DNA of 64,000 nt from Paenibacillus sp. FSL R5-0345. Lineage in GTDB: Bacteria > Bacillota > Bacilli > Paenibacillales > Paenibacillaceae. This document shows positions 55,134 through 62,972 of this stretch, piece after piece. The stretch is from contig NZ_CP009281.1 in the NCBI RefSeq assembly GCF_000758585.1, positions 5,332,001 through 5,396,000 on the forward strand. Direction: 5' to 3'. The position numbers were made by a program, and so were the translations under genes. Positions within the stretch are counted from its first letter, which is position 1, and every line of letters starts with the position of its first letter. The notes beneath the pieces are model-generated. The model was not told the DNA's origin and did not search any database. It saw nothing but the letters and a program-made list of their open reading frames with translations.

Positions 55134-55207
55134 GTCCCGGTAGCTCAGCTGGATAGAGCATGCGCCTTCTAAGCGCACGGTCAGGGGTTCGAATCCCTTC
55201 CGGGACG
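55134..55207 (+). tRNA. tRNA-Arg (anticodon UCU)
   Basis: The 74 bases fold into a standard cloverleaf: acceptor GTCCCGG/CCGGGAC, D-arm GCTC...GAGC, anticodon stem TGCGC/GCGCA with loop CTTCTAA (anticodon TCT, reading AGA), T-arm AGGGG-TTCGAAT-CCCTT, and discriminator G. The CCA end is not encoded. It is the only plus-strand gene of the window and has its own promoter and terminator. Confidence 0.97.
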
Positions 55208-55213
55208 TCAGTG

Positions 55214-55246
55214 AAACAGCCTTCCTTCGGGAAGGCTGTTTCTGCA
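55214..55246 (+). terminator. Terminator of tRNA-Arg
   Basis: AAACAGCCTTCC (55214-55225), the loop TTCG and GGAAGGCTGTTT (55230-55241) form a perfect 12-bp stem with a C(UUCG)G tetraloop, followed by TCTGCATT. The T-run is short. Confidence 0.8.
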
Positions 55247-55294
55247 TTCAGGGGATGTGAAGCACCGGGTTCTTCGGAGTGAGCATCGAAAACG

Positions 55295-55380
55295 TCCGCT
55301 TCGCGTCAGCCCATTAGGGCTGCATCCCGCACGCGACATCAGCATAACAGCCTTCCTTCAGGGAGGCTGTTATTGCGTTT
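55295..55380 (+). pseudogene. Decayed copy of the tRNA-Arg 3' end plus terminator hairpin
   Basis: TAGGGCTGCATCCCGCACGCGACATCAGCATAACAG at 55314-55350 aligns with the tRNA T-arm, acceptor end and following bases (55183-55220), and a hairpin at 55344-55373 (AACAGCCTTCC, loop TTCA, GGGAGGCTGTT) matches the tRNA terminator. The intact D- and anticodon arms are not recognisable. Confidence 0.5.
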
Positions 55381-55459
55381 TACGGTAAAAACACTCGACG
55401 TATATGCTTAAAGAATACTCGGCTCTTCAGACGTAAAATGTAATGTTAATCATCCGACA

Positions 55460-56345
55460 GGTTGTTAAATAATATGTAGCTGGGATGATAGCGATTGTTG
55501 TTATTAGAGGCTTATTAGAAGCATTCTAAGATACTATGACGACTAGGTACGCACGATTAACTATATTGGTTGAAGGAACTTGGAACTGGAGCGAGTGTGG
55601 TCGGTGTTCCTCAAAGTATCCTTGATTGTATATAGATGTGTTACGTTCAGCTCATTAGGTTTGTTAAGAAACTTGTGGCTGAAGCTAGTACGGTTAGCGT
55701 TCTTCGGTACATCCTAGGGTCTGTGACGGCTGGGTACGCTCGATTAACTAGATTGGTTTAAAGAACTTGGAACTGGAGCGAGTGTGGTTAGTGTTCCTCG
55801 GAGTATCCTAAGGTGCTGTGACGACTAGTTTCGCACGATTAACTAGATTGGTTTAAGGAACTTGGAACTGGAGCGAGTATGGTTGGCGTTCCTCAGAGTA
55901 TCCTAAGGTGCTGTGACAGCTAGGTTCGCTCGATTAATTAGATTGGTTTAAAGAACTCGGAACTGGAGCGAGTGTGATCGGCGTTCCTCGGAGTATCCTA
56001 AGGTGCTGTGACGACAGATACGCTTGATAAACTAGAATGGTTGAAGGAACTTAGAACTGGGGCGAGTATGGTTGACGTTCCTCAGAGTATCCTAAGGTGC
56101 TGTGACAGCTAGGTACGATCGATTAACTAGATTGGTTGAAGGAACTTGGAACTGGAGTGAGTATGGCTGGCGTTCTTCGGTACATCCCAGGGTCTGTGGC
56201 GGCTAGATACTCTCGTTTAACTAGATTGGTTAAAGTAACTTGGAACTGGGGCGAGTATGGTTGGCGTTACTCAGAGTATTCTAAGGTGCTGTGACGGCTA
56301 GGTACGCTCGATTAACTAGATTGGTTGAGGGAACTAGAGGATCGA
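55460..56345. repeat. Tandem array of about 95-bp units (seven to eight clear, one to two diverged)
   Basis: The phrase GATTAACTAGATTGGTT begins a unit at 55555, 55742, 55837, 55932, 56026, 56121, 56215 and 56310; spacings are 94 or 95 bases, except the first (187), which contains one diverged unit. Each unit continues GAAGGAACTTGGAACTGGAGC, GAGTATGGTTGGCGTTCCTC and GAGTATCCTAAGGTGCTGTGAC. Units differ at perhaps 5-20% of positions. No frame is open through the array and no unique spacer lies between units, so this is neither a gene nor a CRISPR array. Confidence 0.93.
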
Positions 56346-56479
56346 CGGTGGCGGGTTATGAGCTACTTGTTTCGGATTCGCGGCAGTTTAACTGGATGAG
56401 GAACTTTCAGTTTTTGGAGCTTACTTAGGGTGAAGTTCCCGTAAACTGATCGGACGGGTTATATCCTGCCGATATTATA

Positions 56480-56672
56480 ACATTAGGGAATTTCTCCCTG
56501 AAATTCGCCTGTAATCGCTAAAAAACAAACTTTTCAGGGAAATCCTCCCTAAATATTACCTAAAAACCTCTATTTAGGTGTAAATCAAAGATATTAGAGG
56601 GAGGATTTCCCTAATTATGCTTCTAAAGACGATAAAACACTGAATTATAGGGAGATATTCCCTAATTAGGAA
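56480..56672. repeat. Four palindromic units at about 50-60-bp spacing
   Basis: TTAGGGAATTTCTCCCTGAAATT (about 56483), TTCAGGGAAATCCTCCCTAAAT (56533), TTAGAGGGAGGATTTCCCTAAT (56594) and ATAGGGAGATATTCCCTAATTA (56648) share an AGGGA-N5-TCCCT core. They closely resemble the units in the 47.8-48.4 kb block. Confidence 0.8.
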
Positions 56673-56728
56673 TAAACAACTTCAATTCATCAATCATCCA
56701 TCAATCCGTCGAGTATCTATCAGCACCT

Positions 56729-56799
56729 CATCAGTAACCCATCAGTAACCCATCAGTAACCCATCAGCAATCCATCAGCAATCCATCAGCAACCCATCA
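56729..56799. repeat. Six tandem copies of an 11-bp repeat
   Basis: CATCAGTAACC/CATCAGCAATC repeats six times without a break from 56729 to 56794, followed by CATCA. Related CATCAA and TATCAGCAC phrases precede it. Confidence 0.9.
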
Positions 56800-56813
56800 A
56801 ACCTTACTAACAA

Positions 56814-56843
56814 ATAAAGGCCTACAGGTTCCCCCCGTAGACC
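56814..56843 (-). terminator. Terminator after pstA
   Basis: GGTCTAC/GTAGGCC (56819-56825 and 56837-56843) form a stem; on the minus strand TTTATTTG follows. It ends the pst operon after pstA. Confidence 0.65.
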
Positions 56844-56851
56844 CTAGTTCA

Positions 56852-57727
56852 TTACTTCCGGCGATTTCCCAGCCACAGCGGAAATCGAAATACAAAATTG
56901 ATAAACAAAACTACAAATACAAGTACCGCTGCCGATTTATCAGCAATTTGACGTGCATCTTCTACAATCGCCTCAGATTGTACATACCAGAGGTGTACGG
57001 CCAGGGTTTCACCCGGTGAGAACAGATTGAAATCCCACATCTCGCCCGAGGTACTAAGACCGGCGGTAAGGATAATAACCGCAGACTCCCCGAAGGCGCG
57101 TCCAGCAACAAGACAAATCCCAGTAACAATGGCAGACATTGCAACAGGTAGGACTACCGTGCGGATCACGTGAAATTTAGTCATCCCAAGCGCATAACCA
57201 GCCTCGCGTATATCCCCAGGAACGGCACGTATCGCTTCCTCTGTCACTCGCGCAAGCATAGGTAGATTCAGTAGCGCCAAGCTGACGCCCCCACCAAGAA
57301 TCGTAAGACCGATATCGAAATATTCCGCAAAAATCGCGAGTCCGAGCATACCGAACACAATCGAAGGAACCGATGACAGTGATTCTACGCAAATACGTAG
57401 TGCCCCTGTAAATTTATTATCTGGCGCATACTCAGCCATATAGATTCCCGCACCCAAACCAATTGGCACGGAAATAATCAGCGAGATAAACAAAATGTAA
57501 AAGGAGTTGAACAACACCGGGCCAATCCCACCACCTGCATCAATTTCTTCAGGTTGTTTAATCAGGAAATCGGGCCGAAGTGCCGGTAGACCTTTACTAA
57601 GAATCGTGAAGAGCAGCCAGAAGATCAGCAGCATGACTAAAGCCCCTAGCGTATAAAACCCGATGGTCGCGATTTTATTGTTTCTTTGGGCACGCGCTGT
57701 ATGCTTTGTACTTGCGAATCCGTTCAC
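56852..57727 (-). CDS. pstA: Phosphate ABC transporter permease PstA
   Basis: The 291-residue inner-membrane permease has about six membrane segments and the ABC-permease EAA loop in G-Y-A-L-G-M-T-K-F-H-V-I-R-T-V-V-L-P. GTG 57727 follows AGGAGGG and overlaps the pstC stop (GTGA), so translation is coupled. The gene is followed by a terminator and then 1.6 kb without a gene; pstB, needed to energise transport, is not at this place. Confidence 0.96.
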   Translation of the reverse strand: MNGFASTKHTARAQRNNKIATIGFYTLGALVMLLIFWLLFTILSKGLPALRPDFLIKQPEEIDAGGGIGPVLFNSFYILFISLIISVPIGLGAGIYMAEYAPDNKFTGALRICVESLSSVPSIVFGMLGLAIFAEYFDIGLTILGGGVSLALLNLPMLARVTEEAIRAVPGDIREAGYALGMTKFHVIRTVVLPVAMSAIVTGICLVAGRAFGESAVIILTAGLSTSGEMWDFNLFSPGETLAVHLWYVQSEAIVEDARQIADKSAAVLVFVVLFINFVFRFPLWLGNRRK

Positions 57728-58671
57728 GCTGCATCCCTCCTTTTTCTACCCAACACGCGGATGATCAGAATTAATACAAATGATATTACTAGCAAGAGAA
57801 ATGCCATCATATGTAGCGCATAGTTCCAAGTAGAGTCAAACTCTACATTAGAAATTTGCATAACGATGTTACTAGTCAGCACCGATGCTGGCGTGAATAA
57901 CGTCTTCGCCAATTGCGGTGTATTCCCGATAACCATAACTACAGCCATCGTCTCACCCACAGCACGAGTCATACCCAGAATAACCGCAGAGATAATTCCC
58001 CGGCTAGCCGCAGGCAGTATTACACGCATGATTACCTGTAAACGGGTAGATCCAAGAGCATATGCTGCATCCCGATATTTGCGCGGCACAGAGACAATGG
58101 CATCATCACTGATTCGGCAAATCGTTGGCAGCACCATTAATGCGAGCACAAGTGCAGCTGCTAACAAGCCATCACCTAAGCTCTCCCCGCTAATTCTGCG
58201 CAAGAAAGGAAGTAATACCGTTAAGCCTATATATCCGTAAACAATTGAAGGAATACCTACTAACAAATCTAGCACTGGACGGATGAAAGTCTTCATCCAT
58301 TTTGGAGCAATCTCTGCACAAAGCACCGCCATCCCCACCGAGATAGGAACTGCGATCAGCAGTGTCAATGCAGTTAGAGAAAGTGTATTTACAATGAAGG
58401 CAGCCGCTCCAAAAGAATCCTCTTCCGGCGTCCAATTAAAGGAAAAGAAAAAGTCCGCAGGTGAGAGATGGCCGAACAGAAGCATAGCCGTTTTGCCGAT
58501 AAATAGAATTACAAGTCCAAGCACGAAACAAAGCGCGAGAATGCTGAATAGAAAATAAAACTTGAACAATTTGTTGCTAAACAAATGTCTACCATGACGT
58601 TTGGAGTTAGCGGTAACCTGCGTTACGCTCTCTTTTCCCCTAGTTGCCAAGCCGTGGACTGGTGCCCCCAT
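57724..58671 (-). CDS. pstC: Phosphate ABC transporter permease PstC
   Basis: About 315 residues with six main membrane segments and an EAA loop A-Y-A-L-G-S-T-R-L-Q-V-I-M-R-V-I-L-P. F-S-F-N-W-T-P-E is typical of PstC. I start at ATG 58671, with AGGAGGG seven bases upstream; a GTG at 58695 lies before the ribosome binding site. A stem-loop (58687-58723) precedes it and may lower permease expression relative to the binding protein. Confidence 0.96.
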   Translation of the reverse strand: MGAPVHGLATRGKESVTQVTANSKRHGRHLFSNKLFKFYFLFSILALCFVLGLVILFIGKTAMLLFGHLSPADFFFSFNWTPEEDSFGAAAFIVNTLSLTALTLLIAVPISVGMAVLCAEIAPKWMKTFIRPVLDLLVGIPSIVYGYIGLTVLLPFLRRISGESLGDGLLAAALVLALMVLPTICRISDDAIVSVPRKYRDAAYALGSTRLQVIMRVILPAASRGIISAVILGMTRAVGETMAVVMVIGNTPQLAKTLFTPASVLTSNIVMQISNVEFDSTWNYALHMMAFLLLVISFVLILIIRVLGRKRRDAA

Positions 58672-58686
58672 ACTTTCCCTCCTGTA

Positions 58687-58723
58687 AGCGGCCACCCCCG
58701 TATCAAGATCGGAGCTGGCCGCT
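58687..58723. repeat. Stem-loop between pstS and pstC
   Basis: AGCGGCCA (58687-58694) and TGGCCGCT (58716-58723) form a GC-rich 8-bp stem next to the pstC ribosome binding site. No T-run follows. Such stem-loops between binding-protein and permease genes often protect the upstream mRNA. Confidence 0.7.
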
Positions 58724-58753
58724 GTTACCGTTCAATATGATCTTTAGATGATA

Positions 58754-59614
58754 TTAGCCCTTCATTGCTGCGATCGGAATGAATTTAAGCTTTTTCAGGG
58801 AACCTTGTTGGAACTTCTTGCTTTGTACGTATTCGATAAATTCTTTTGTTGCGCCAGTAGGTTGGCCCTTAGTCATGTAGTAACCGTAAGCCCAGATCTT
58901 ATAAGATCCATTGATTACGTTGTCTGTAGTAGCAGCTACACCGTTGTGTTTAACTGCTTTTACGTCGCCACTTACATATACAAGGTCGATATAACCGATA
59001 GAGTTAGGAGTTGTGCCTACTGCTGTTTTCATGTCACCGGAAGAACCAGTTTCTTTGTAGTTCTTAGCTTTTTTAACGATTTCTCCGCCATCCAAAGCTT
59101 TAGCTTGATAGTTAACGCGTGTACCGGAACCGAAAGAGCGAGTGATAACTACGATATCAGCATCAGAACCGCCTACTTCTTTCCAGTTCGTGATTTTGCC
59201 TGCGAAAATGCCTTTAAGTTGTTCAGTTGTAAGGTTATCCACTCCAACATTTTTGTTCACGATTGTAGCAAAAGGAATAACAGCTACTTTGTTCGCTACT
59301 TGGCCGTCAAAAGCTTTGAAGCCTGGTACGTCGATGCTAGCATCCCAGTCGCAAGCGCCGATATCGGCGATGCCTTTTTTAACAGCTTGAGGTCCAGTTA
59401 CTGAACCTTTACCTGATGCTGCGATTTTTACTTTAGGGTGCAGCTTTTGGAATTCTTTTGCCGCTTGAAGCGTCAATGGAAGAAGTGCGGTCGAACCGTT
59501 AACTGTGATTTTACCTTTTAGTGAATCAGCTGCTGCTGCAACCCCTGCGAAAGATGCGGTTACCGCAATTACAGCCGTTAGAGCCGTTACTGTTAGCTTT
59601 TTGAAAATCTTCAT
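58754..59614 (-). CDS. pstS: Phosphate-binding protein PstS
   Basis: A 286-residue secreted phosphate-binding protein. The signal peptide ends at about residue 28 (V-A-A-A-A-D); there is no lipobox cysteine, so unlike Bacillus subtilis PstS it does not look like a lipoprotein. The mature protein has I-T-V-N-G-S-T-A-L-L-P, G-S-G-T-R near the centre and I-G-Y-I-D-L-V-Y. AGAGGAG precedes the ATG. Only 55 bases separate it from the upstream stalk-domain gene. Confidence 0.95.
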   Translation of the reverse strand: MKIFKKLTVTALTAVIAVTASFAGVAAAADSLKGKITVNGSTALLPLTLQAAKEFQKLHPKVKIAASGKGSVTGPQAVKKGIADIGACDWDASIDVPGFKAFDGQVANKVAVIPFATIVNKNVGVDNLTTEQLKGIFAGKITNWKEVGGSDADIVVITRSFGSGTRVNYQAKALDGGEIVKKAKNYKETGSSGDMKTAVGTTPNSIGYIDLVYVSGDVKAVKHNGVAATTDNVINGSYKIWAYGYYMTKGQPTGATKEFIEYVQSKKFQQGSLKKLKFIPIAAMKG

Positions 59615-59669
59615 TTGTATTATTTCTCCTCTCGGCTCTACGCCGTTAAAATATGATTAGGGATATTTA

Positions 59670-61106
59670 TTATTTCGACAGTTGCAACGCTTTACCGCCT
59701 TGAACTACCCATACACCGCCGTCACTTACGATAGCAAGCTTGCTTCCATCATTCGAAACTGCTACTTCAGATACATCTTCAGTGGAGCGGAACAGCTCAG
59801 TCTTAGCACCATTGTTATCAATGGAATAAACTACTGTGCTTCCATCTGCCGCTGAACCTGCCACAACCAAGCCGTTCTTAACGCCAGTAGACCAAGTTAC
59901 TTCTACATCAAGTGCAATTTTGCTGCTTGTTCCGTCTGCTTTTACAACCTTCAATGTGTTAGCTGCGTTACCTTCAGCATCTGCGCTCAGATAAACCACG
60001 CTGCCATCAGCAGAAATTTCAGGGTACAGCTTGTTATCCGGTGTAGTTGTCAGTGCAGCTGGTTTAGCATCTTTTGTAGCCAGGTCTAGCTTGTAAAGCT
60101 GCTCTCCAGCAGAGCTGAAGTCTACAGTAAGAGAATCTTCTGTGCTGTCCGCATCGTTCTTAGCAACACCCGTCAAGTTAACGATATAAACGGCGCTCTT
60201 TTCGTCAGTGGAAATGCGCAGTTCGGATTTATTTTCAACCTTGTCCGCCAATACGGATTTTACATCACCAGTTTCTACTGAGACTTTTGCAATTTTTTCT
60301 TGTTTGTCTCCTTGGATGAAGTAAATGCTTTTACCATCGTTAGACCATACCAGATCTGTTTTTACGCTATTATCAGTACCCAGTATCTTAGTAGCTCCGC
60401 TCGACAGGTTAATCAGATTTAACAAACCAGTCTCATCGTTGAAAGCTCCCCACTGTCCATCCGGCGATACCGAGAAATCCACTGCACTGTCATTTGATGA
60501 AAATACTTCGTAGTTACCTGGTTCAGTGCTGAATTTGATAAGTTGAGCAGTTTCAGCATCACTTTTGTTCGCAATCAGATTTCCAGCTGCTGTCCAGTGT
60601 AAAGTATCAAACAATCCTTCAGGACGAGCAAAGCTTAAAATCGTGCTAGCATCAGCATCCAGCTCTCCGCCTAATGCATAAACTAACTTAGTAAGCTCCA
60701 CATAGGTTTTACCGTTATAAAATACTGGAGCAACGGTGAACGTATCGGTATTACCATCTACTTGATAGCTCTTTGAGCCTGTTTTGAGTTGGACATTATG
60801 TAATCCTTTGCTGTCATTAAGTTCAAACCCGCCAGCTCCAAGTACTAACTTAGCTCCAATTTCACCAGCTACCTGATTCAGAGCGTACAGCTTGTAACCA
60901 CTGCTATTAATGGTGTTAAACACAATCGGCGTACCGTTTACATTCCAAGTAGCTGTACCTTCTTTAACTGCTGTTTTTGCAGCGGCTTGATTGGTAGCTA
61001 CAGATTTTACATTACTGCCGATGCTAGCTGCAGATACACTTCCAACGCCTACTGTTGCAAGAAGTGCTGAAGCCAACGTTGCGCTAATCCATTTACTGTT
61101 TTTCAA
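59670..61106 (-). CDS. Secreted protein with stalk domain and TolB-like propeller repeats
   Basis: The 478-residue protein has a signal peptide (about 27 residues, S-V-S-A-A), a copper-amine-oxidase N-terminal-like stalk region (about 45-160: G-T-P-I-V-F-N-T..., Y-N-G-K-T-Y-V-E-L-T-K-L-V-Y-A-L-G-G), then PD40/TolB-like blades such as S-P-D-G-Q-W-G-A-F, W-S-N-D-G-K-S-I-Y-F and S-A-D-G-S-V-V-Y-L. The start is TTG 61106, seven bases after AAAGGGTG. A TTGACA is present upstream (minus strand, near 61160) with a weak -10. It is first in the pst unit; a ligand is not known. Confidence 0.85.
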   Translation of the reverse strand: MKNSKWISATLASALLATVGVGSVSAASIGSNVKSVATNQAAAKTAVKEGTATWNVNGTPIVFNTINSSGYKLYALNQVAGEIGAKLVLGAGGFELNDSKGLHNVQLKTGSKSYQVDGNTDTFTVAPVFYNGKTYVELTKLVYALGGELDADASTILSFARPEGLFDTLHWTAAGNLIANKSDAETAQLIKFSTEPGNYEVFSSNDSAVDFSVSPDGQWGAFNDETGLLNLINLSSGATKILGTDNSVKTDLVWSNDGKSIYFIQGDKQEKIAKVSVETGDVKSVLADKVENKSELRISTDEKSAVYIVNLTGVAKNDADSTEDSLTVDFSSAGEQLYKLDLATKDAKPAALTTTPDNKLYPEISADGSVVYLSADAEGNAANTLKVVKADGTSSKIALDVEVTWSTGVKNGLVVAGSAADGSTVVYSIDNNGAKTELFRSTEDVSEVAVSNDGSKLAIVSDGGVWVVQGGKALQLSK

Positions 61107-61278
61107 TTAGATTCACCCTTTTCGTATAGGTAACTGCTAATGTCATTTTCGTCTACAATTGTCAACTCTGTTGCAGAGGAATGTTATGGAAATATTAACT
61201 ATAATTATTTTTTTGAAAAAGTAGGTATATTAGCGTAATAGACTGCACTATCTAGATAAACCAAATGGACTAGACACC

Positions 61279-61338
61279 AAAAAACCTCATAGAGTATTGC
61301 TCTGCGGGGTGCAGTAGCTTTACTCCATGAGGTTTTTT
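61279..61338. terminator. Terminator of uxuAB, bidirectional shape
   Basis: ACCTCAT and ATGAGGT (61284-61290 and 61327-61333), with inner GAGT/ACTC, form a stem with a large loop; six A/T residues flank it on both sides. On the minus strand it ends uxuAB. Confidence 0.85.
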
Positions 61339-61349
61339 GTAAATGTGAT

Positions 61350-62972
61350 CTACACTAACTCTTCATTTAAATGCTTTTCCAACGTTCTCCGTACAGCTCC
61401 TGGGCCTTTGAGCATCTCATAGAAGTAACTTTCAATCTTGCTACCCAGACCGATTTCATATAAAGGTACACCAAAGATCTTCTGATTATCTAAAATCTCG
61501 TGCACATTAGAGTTCGAATCTCCCAAAGTCACTCCCTGCAGATGTGCTTGAAGTGACTCCATTAGAGGATCGGGACTTAGCTTAAATGAATTCCCTTCAT
61601 CATCCACTCCGATCAAATAGCGGCACCATGCAGCAAGGGCTAATGGAATCGCCGTCAAGTCAGCTGGATTAAGATCTTCTCGTAGTACATAGGATTTGAT
61701 CGTTTCCCCATAACGAATGCCCACCTTCTGCGACGTATCTGTCGCAATTCGCTGCGGGGTGTCCGGAATATATGGATTCGTGAGTCGCTCTTGCAGCACT
61801 TCATCCAAGAATTGCTGTGGTCCTAGAATGATTGGATCTACAACTACAGGCAATCCTTCCTTGTACCCAATCCTCTCGACTAATGAACGTAGGGTCTGAT
61901 CCTGCATCTCATCCGAAATCTGCGTGTAGCCTAGTAGACAGCCAGTAACCGCTAAGGCAGTATGTAAGGGATTCAGACAGGTCGTAACCTTCATCGTTTC
62001 AACTCGGTTCACGGTCTCACGATCAGTGAATATAATGCCCGCTTCTTCTAATAAAGGTCGCCCATTCGTAAACTTATCCTCAATAACCAGATATTCACTA
62101 ACTTCTGCGTTAACGAAAGGTGCGGTATGAGCGTTTCTCGAGGTAATAAGTATGTCCATACCGCCAATCCCTTGCTCCTGTAAGGCATTACGTACAGCCT
62201 CGGACGGACGAGGTGTGATTTTATCAATCATCGACAAAGGGAATGTTATCCGACTCTCGTCTTCGAGATACACTACGAATTCATCCTCCACAAGTCCTTT
62301 TACAGCCCATGCCTTGGCGATTGTAATCACGCTATTCTTCAGCATATCCCCGTTGTGTGAACAGTTATCCATACTAACAAAAGTCATCGGATACTGCCCT
62401 TTAAGATAACGACCGTAAGCAAGTGAAGCGATCACACTCATGCTGTGGGAAGGCTGCTCCGGCCCTTGCTCCATATCTTTTTTCACAATATCAAGGTACT
62501 TTCCATTAGCATCTGTTAAAGTGTAGCCTTTCTCTGTAATGGTGAAGCTGGCCATCTGCAGGCTCGGATTCTCAAAAATTTCAACCAGACGGCAGTAATC
62601 CTCCGCTCGATTTGTGTTCGCCATTACAGCCTCGGTAATGCTGCTGATGACCTTTTTCGTAAACTCGCCATTCGCATTCATTAATACGAGAAGTGTTAAA
62701 TGATCATACGGTTTATAAATCTTGTCAATCAGCTCGTAGTCTGAGGAGGTAGCGGCGATAATACCTGTATCTGCTTTTCCAAGCTCCAACAGCTTCTGGT
62801 GAGCATTTGCAACAAATCCACGAAAAATATTACCCGCTCCAAAATGAACCCATTCCGGCCTAACGCGCGTATTCTCCGCCACCTGCTTATAATCAAACTG
62901 AGGAAGCTCCACGTCAGCGTCCTTCCATGCCTCTGCACATGATTGAATACTCTCTCTTGTCAGAAGCAGCAT
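61350..62972 (-). CDS. Fructuronate reductase-type polyol dehydrogenase (mannitol dehydrogenase family)
   Basis: The 540-residue long-chain dehydrogenase probably reduces D-fructuronate to D-mannonate with NADH, feeding UxuA next to it. N-terminal W-V-H-F-G-A-G-N-I-F-R-G-F is the family's nucleotide-fold motif; V-S-M-D-N-C-S-H-N-G-D and the C-terminal W-C-R-Y-L follow. Tagaturonate reductase (UxaB) and mannitol dehydrogenase are close relatives; the pairing with uxuA favours fructuronate. The ATG directly follows the uxuA stop (TGA-ATG) with GGGTGAAG upstream. uxuB or uxaB are the candidate names. Confidence 0.88.
   Translation of the reverse strand: MLLLTRESIQSCAEAWKDADVELPQFDYKQVAENTRVRPEWVHFGAGNIFRGFVANAHQKLLELGKADTGIIAATSSDYELIDKIYKPYDHLTLLVLMNANGEFTKKVISSITEAVMANTNRAEDYCRLVEIFENPSLQMASFTITEKGYTLTDANGKYLDIVKKDMEQGPEQPSHSMSVIASLAYGRYLKGQYPMTFVSMDNCSHNGDMLKNSVITIAKAWAVKGLVEDEFVVYLEDESRITFPLSMIDKITPRPSEAVRNALQEQGIGGMDILITSRNAHTAPFVNAEVSEYLVIEDKFTNGRPLLEEAGIIFTDRETVNRVETMKVTTCLNPLHTALAVTGCLLGYTQISDEMQDQTLRSLVERIGYKEGLPVVVDPIILGPQQFLDEVLQERLTNPYIPDTPQRIATDTSQKVGIRYGETIKSYVLREDLNPADLTAIPLALAAWCRYLIGVDDEGNSFKLSPDPLMESLQAHLQGVTLGDSNSNVHEILDNQKIFGVPLYEIGLGSKIESYFYEMLKGPGAVRRTLEKHLNEELV

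Noticed and set aside
55460..56345. CRISPR array
   Set aside because: The repeating unit is about 95 bp and itself variable; there are no unique spacers and no cas genes in the window.
61140..61220. Pho-box-like TTAATA/ATAACA/TTGACA hexamers upstream of the stalk-domain gene
   Set aside because: The spacing between hexamers is irregular and the region is AT-rich, so I could not support a PhoP site, although phosphate control would be expected.
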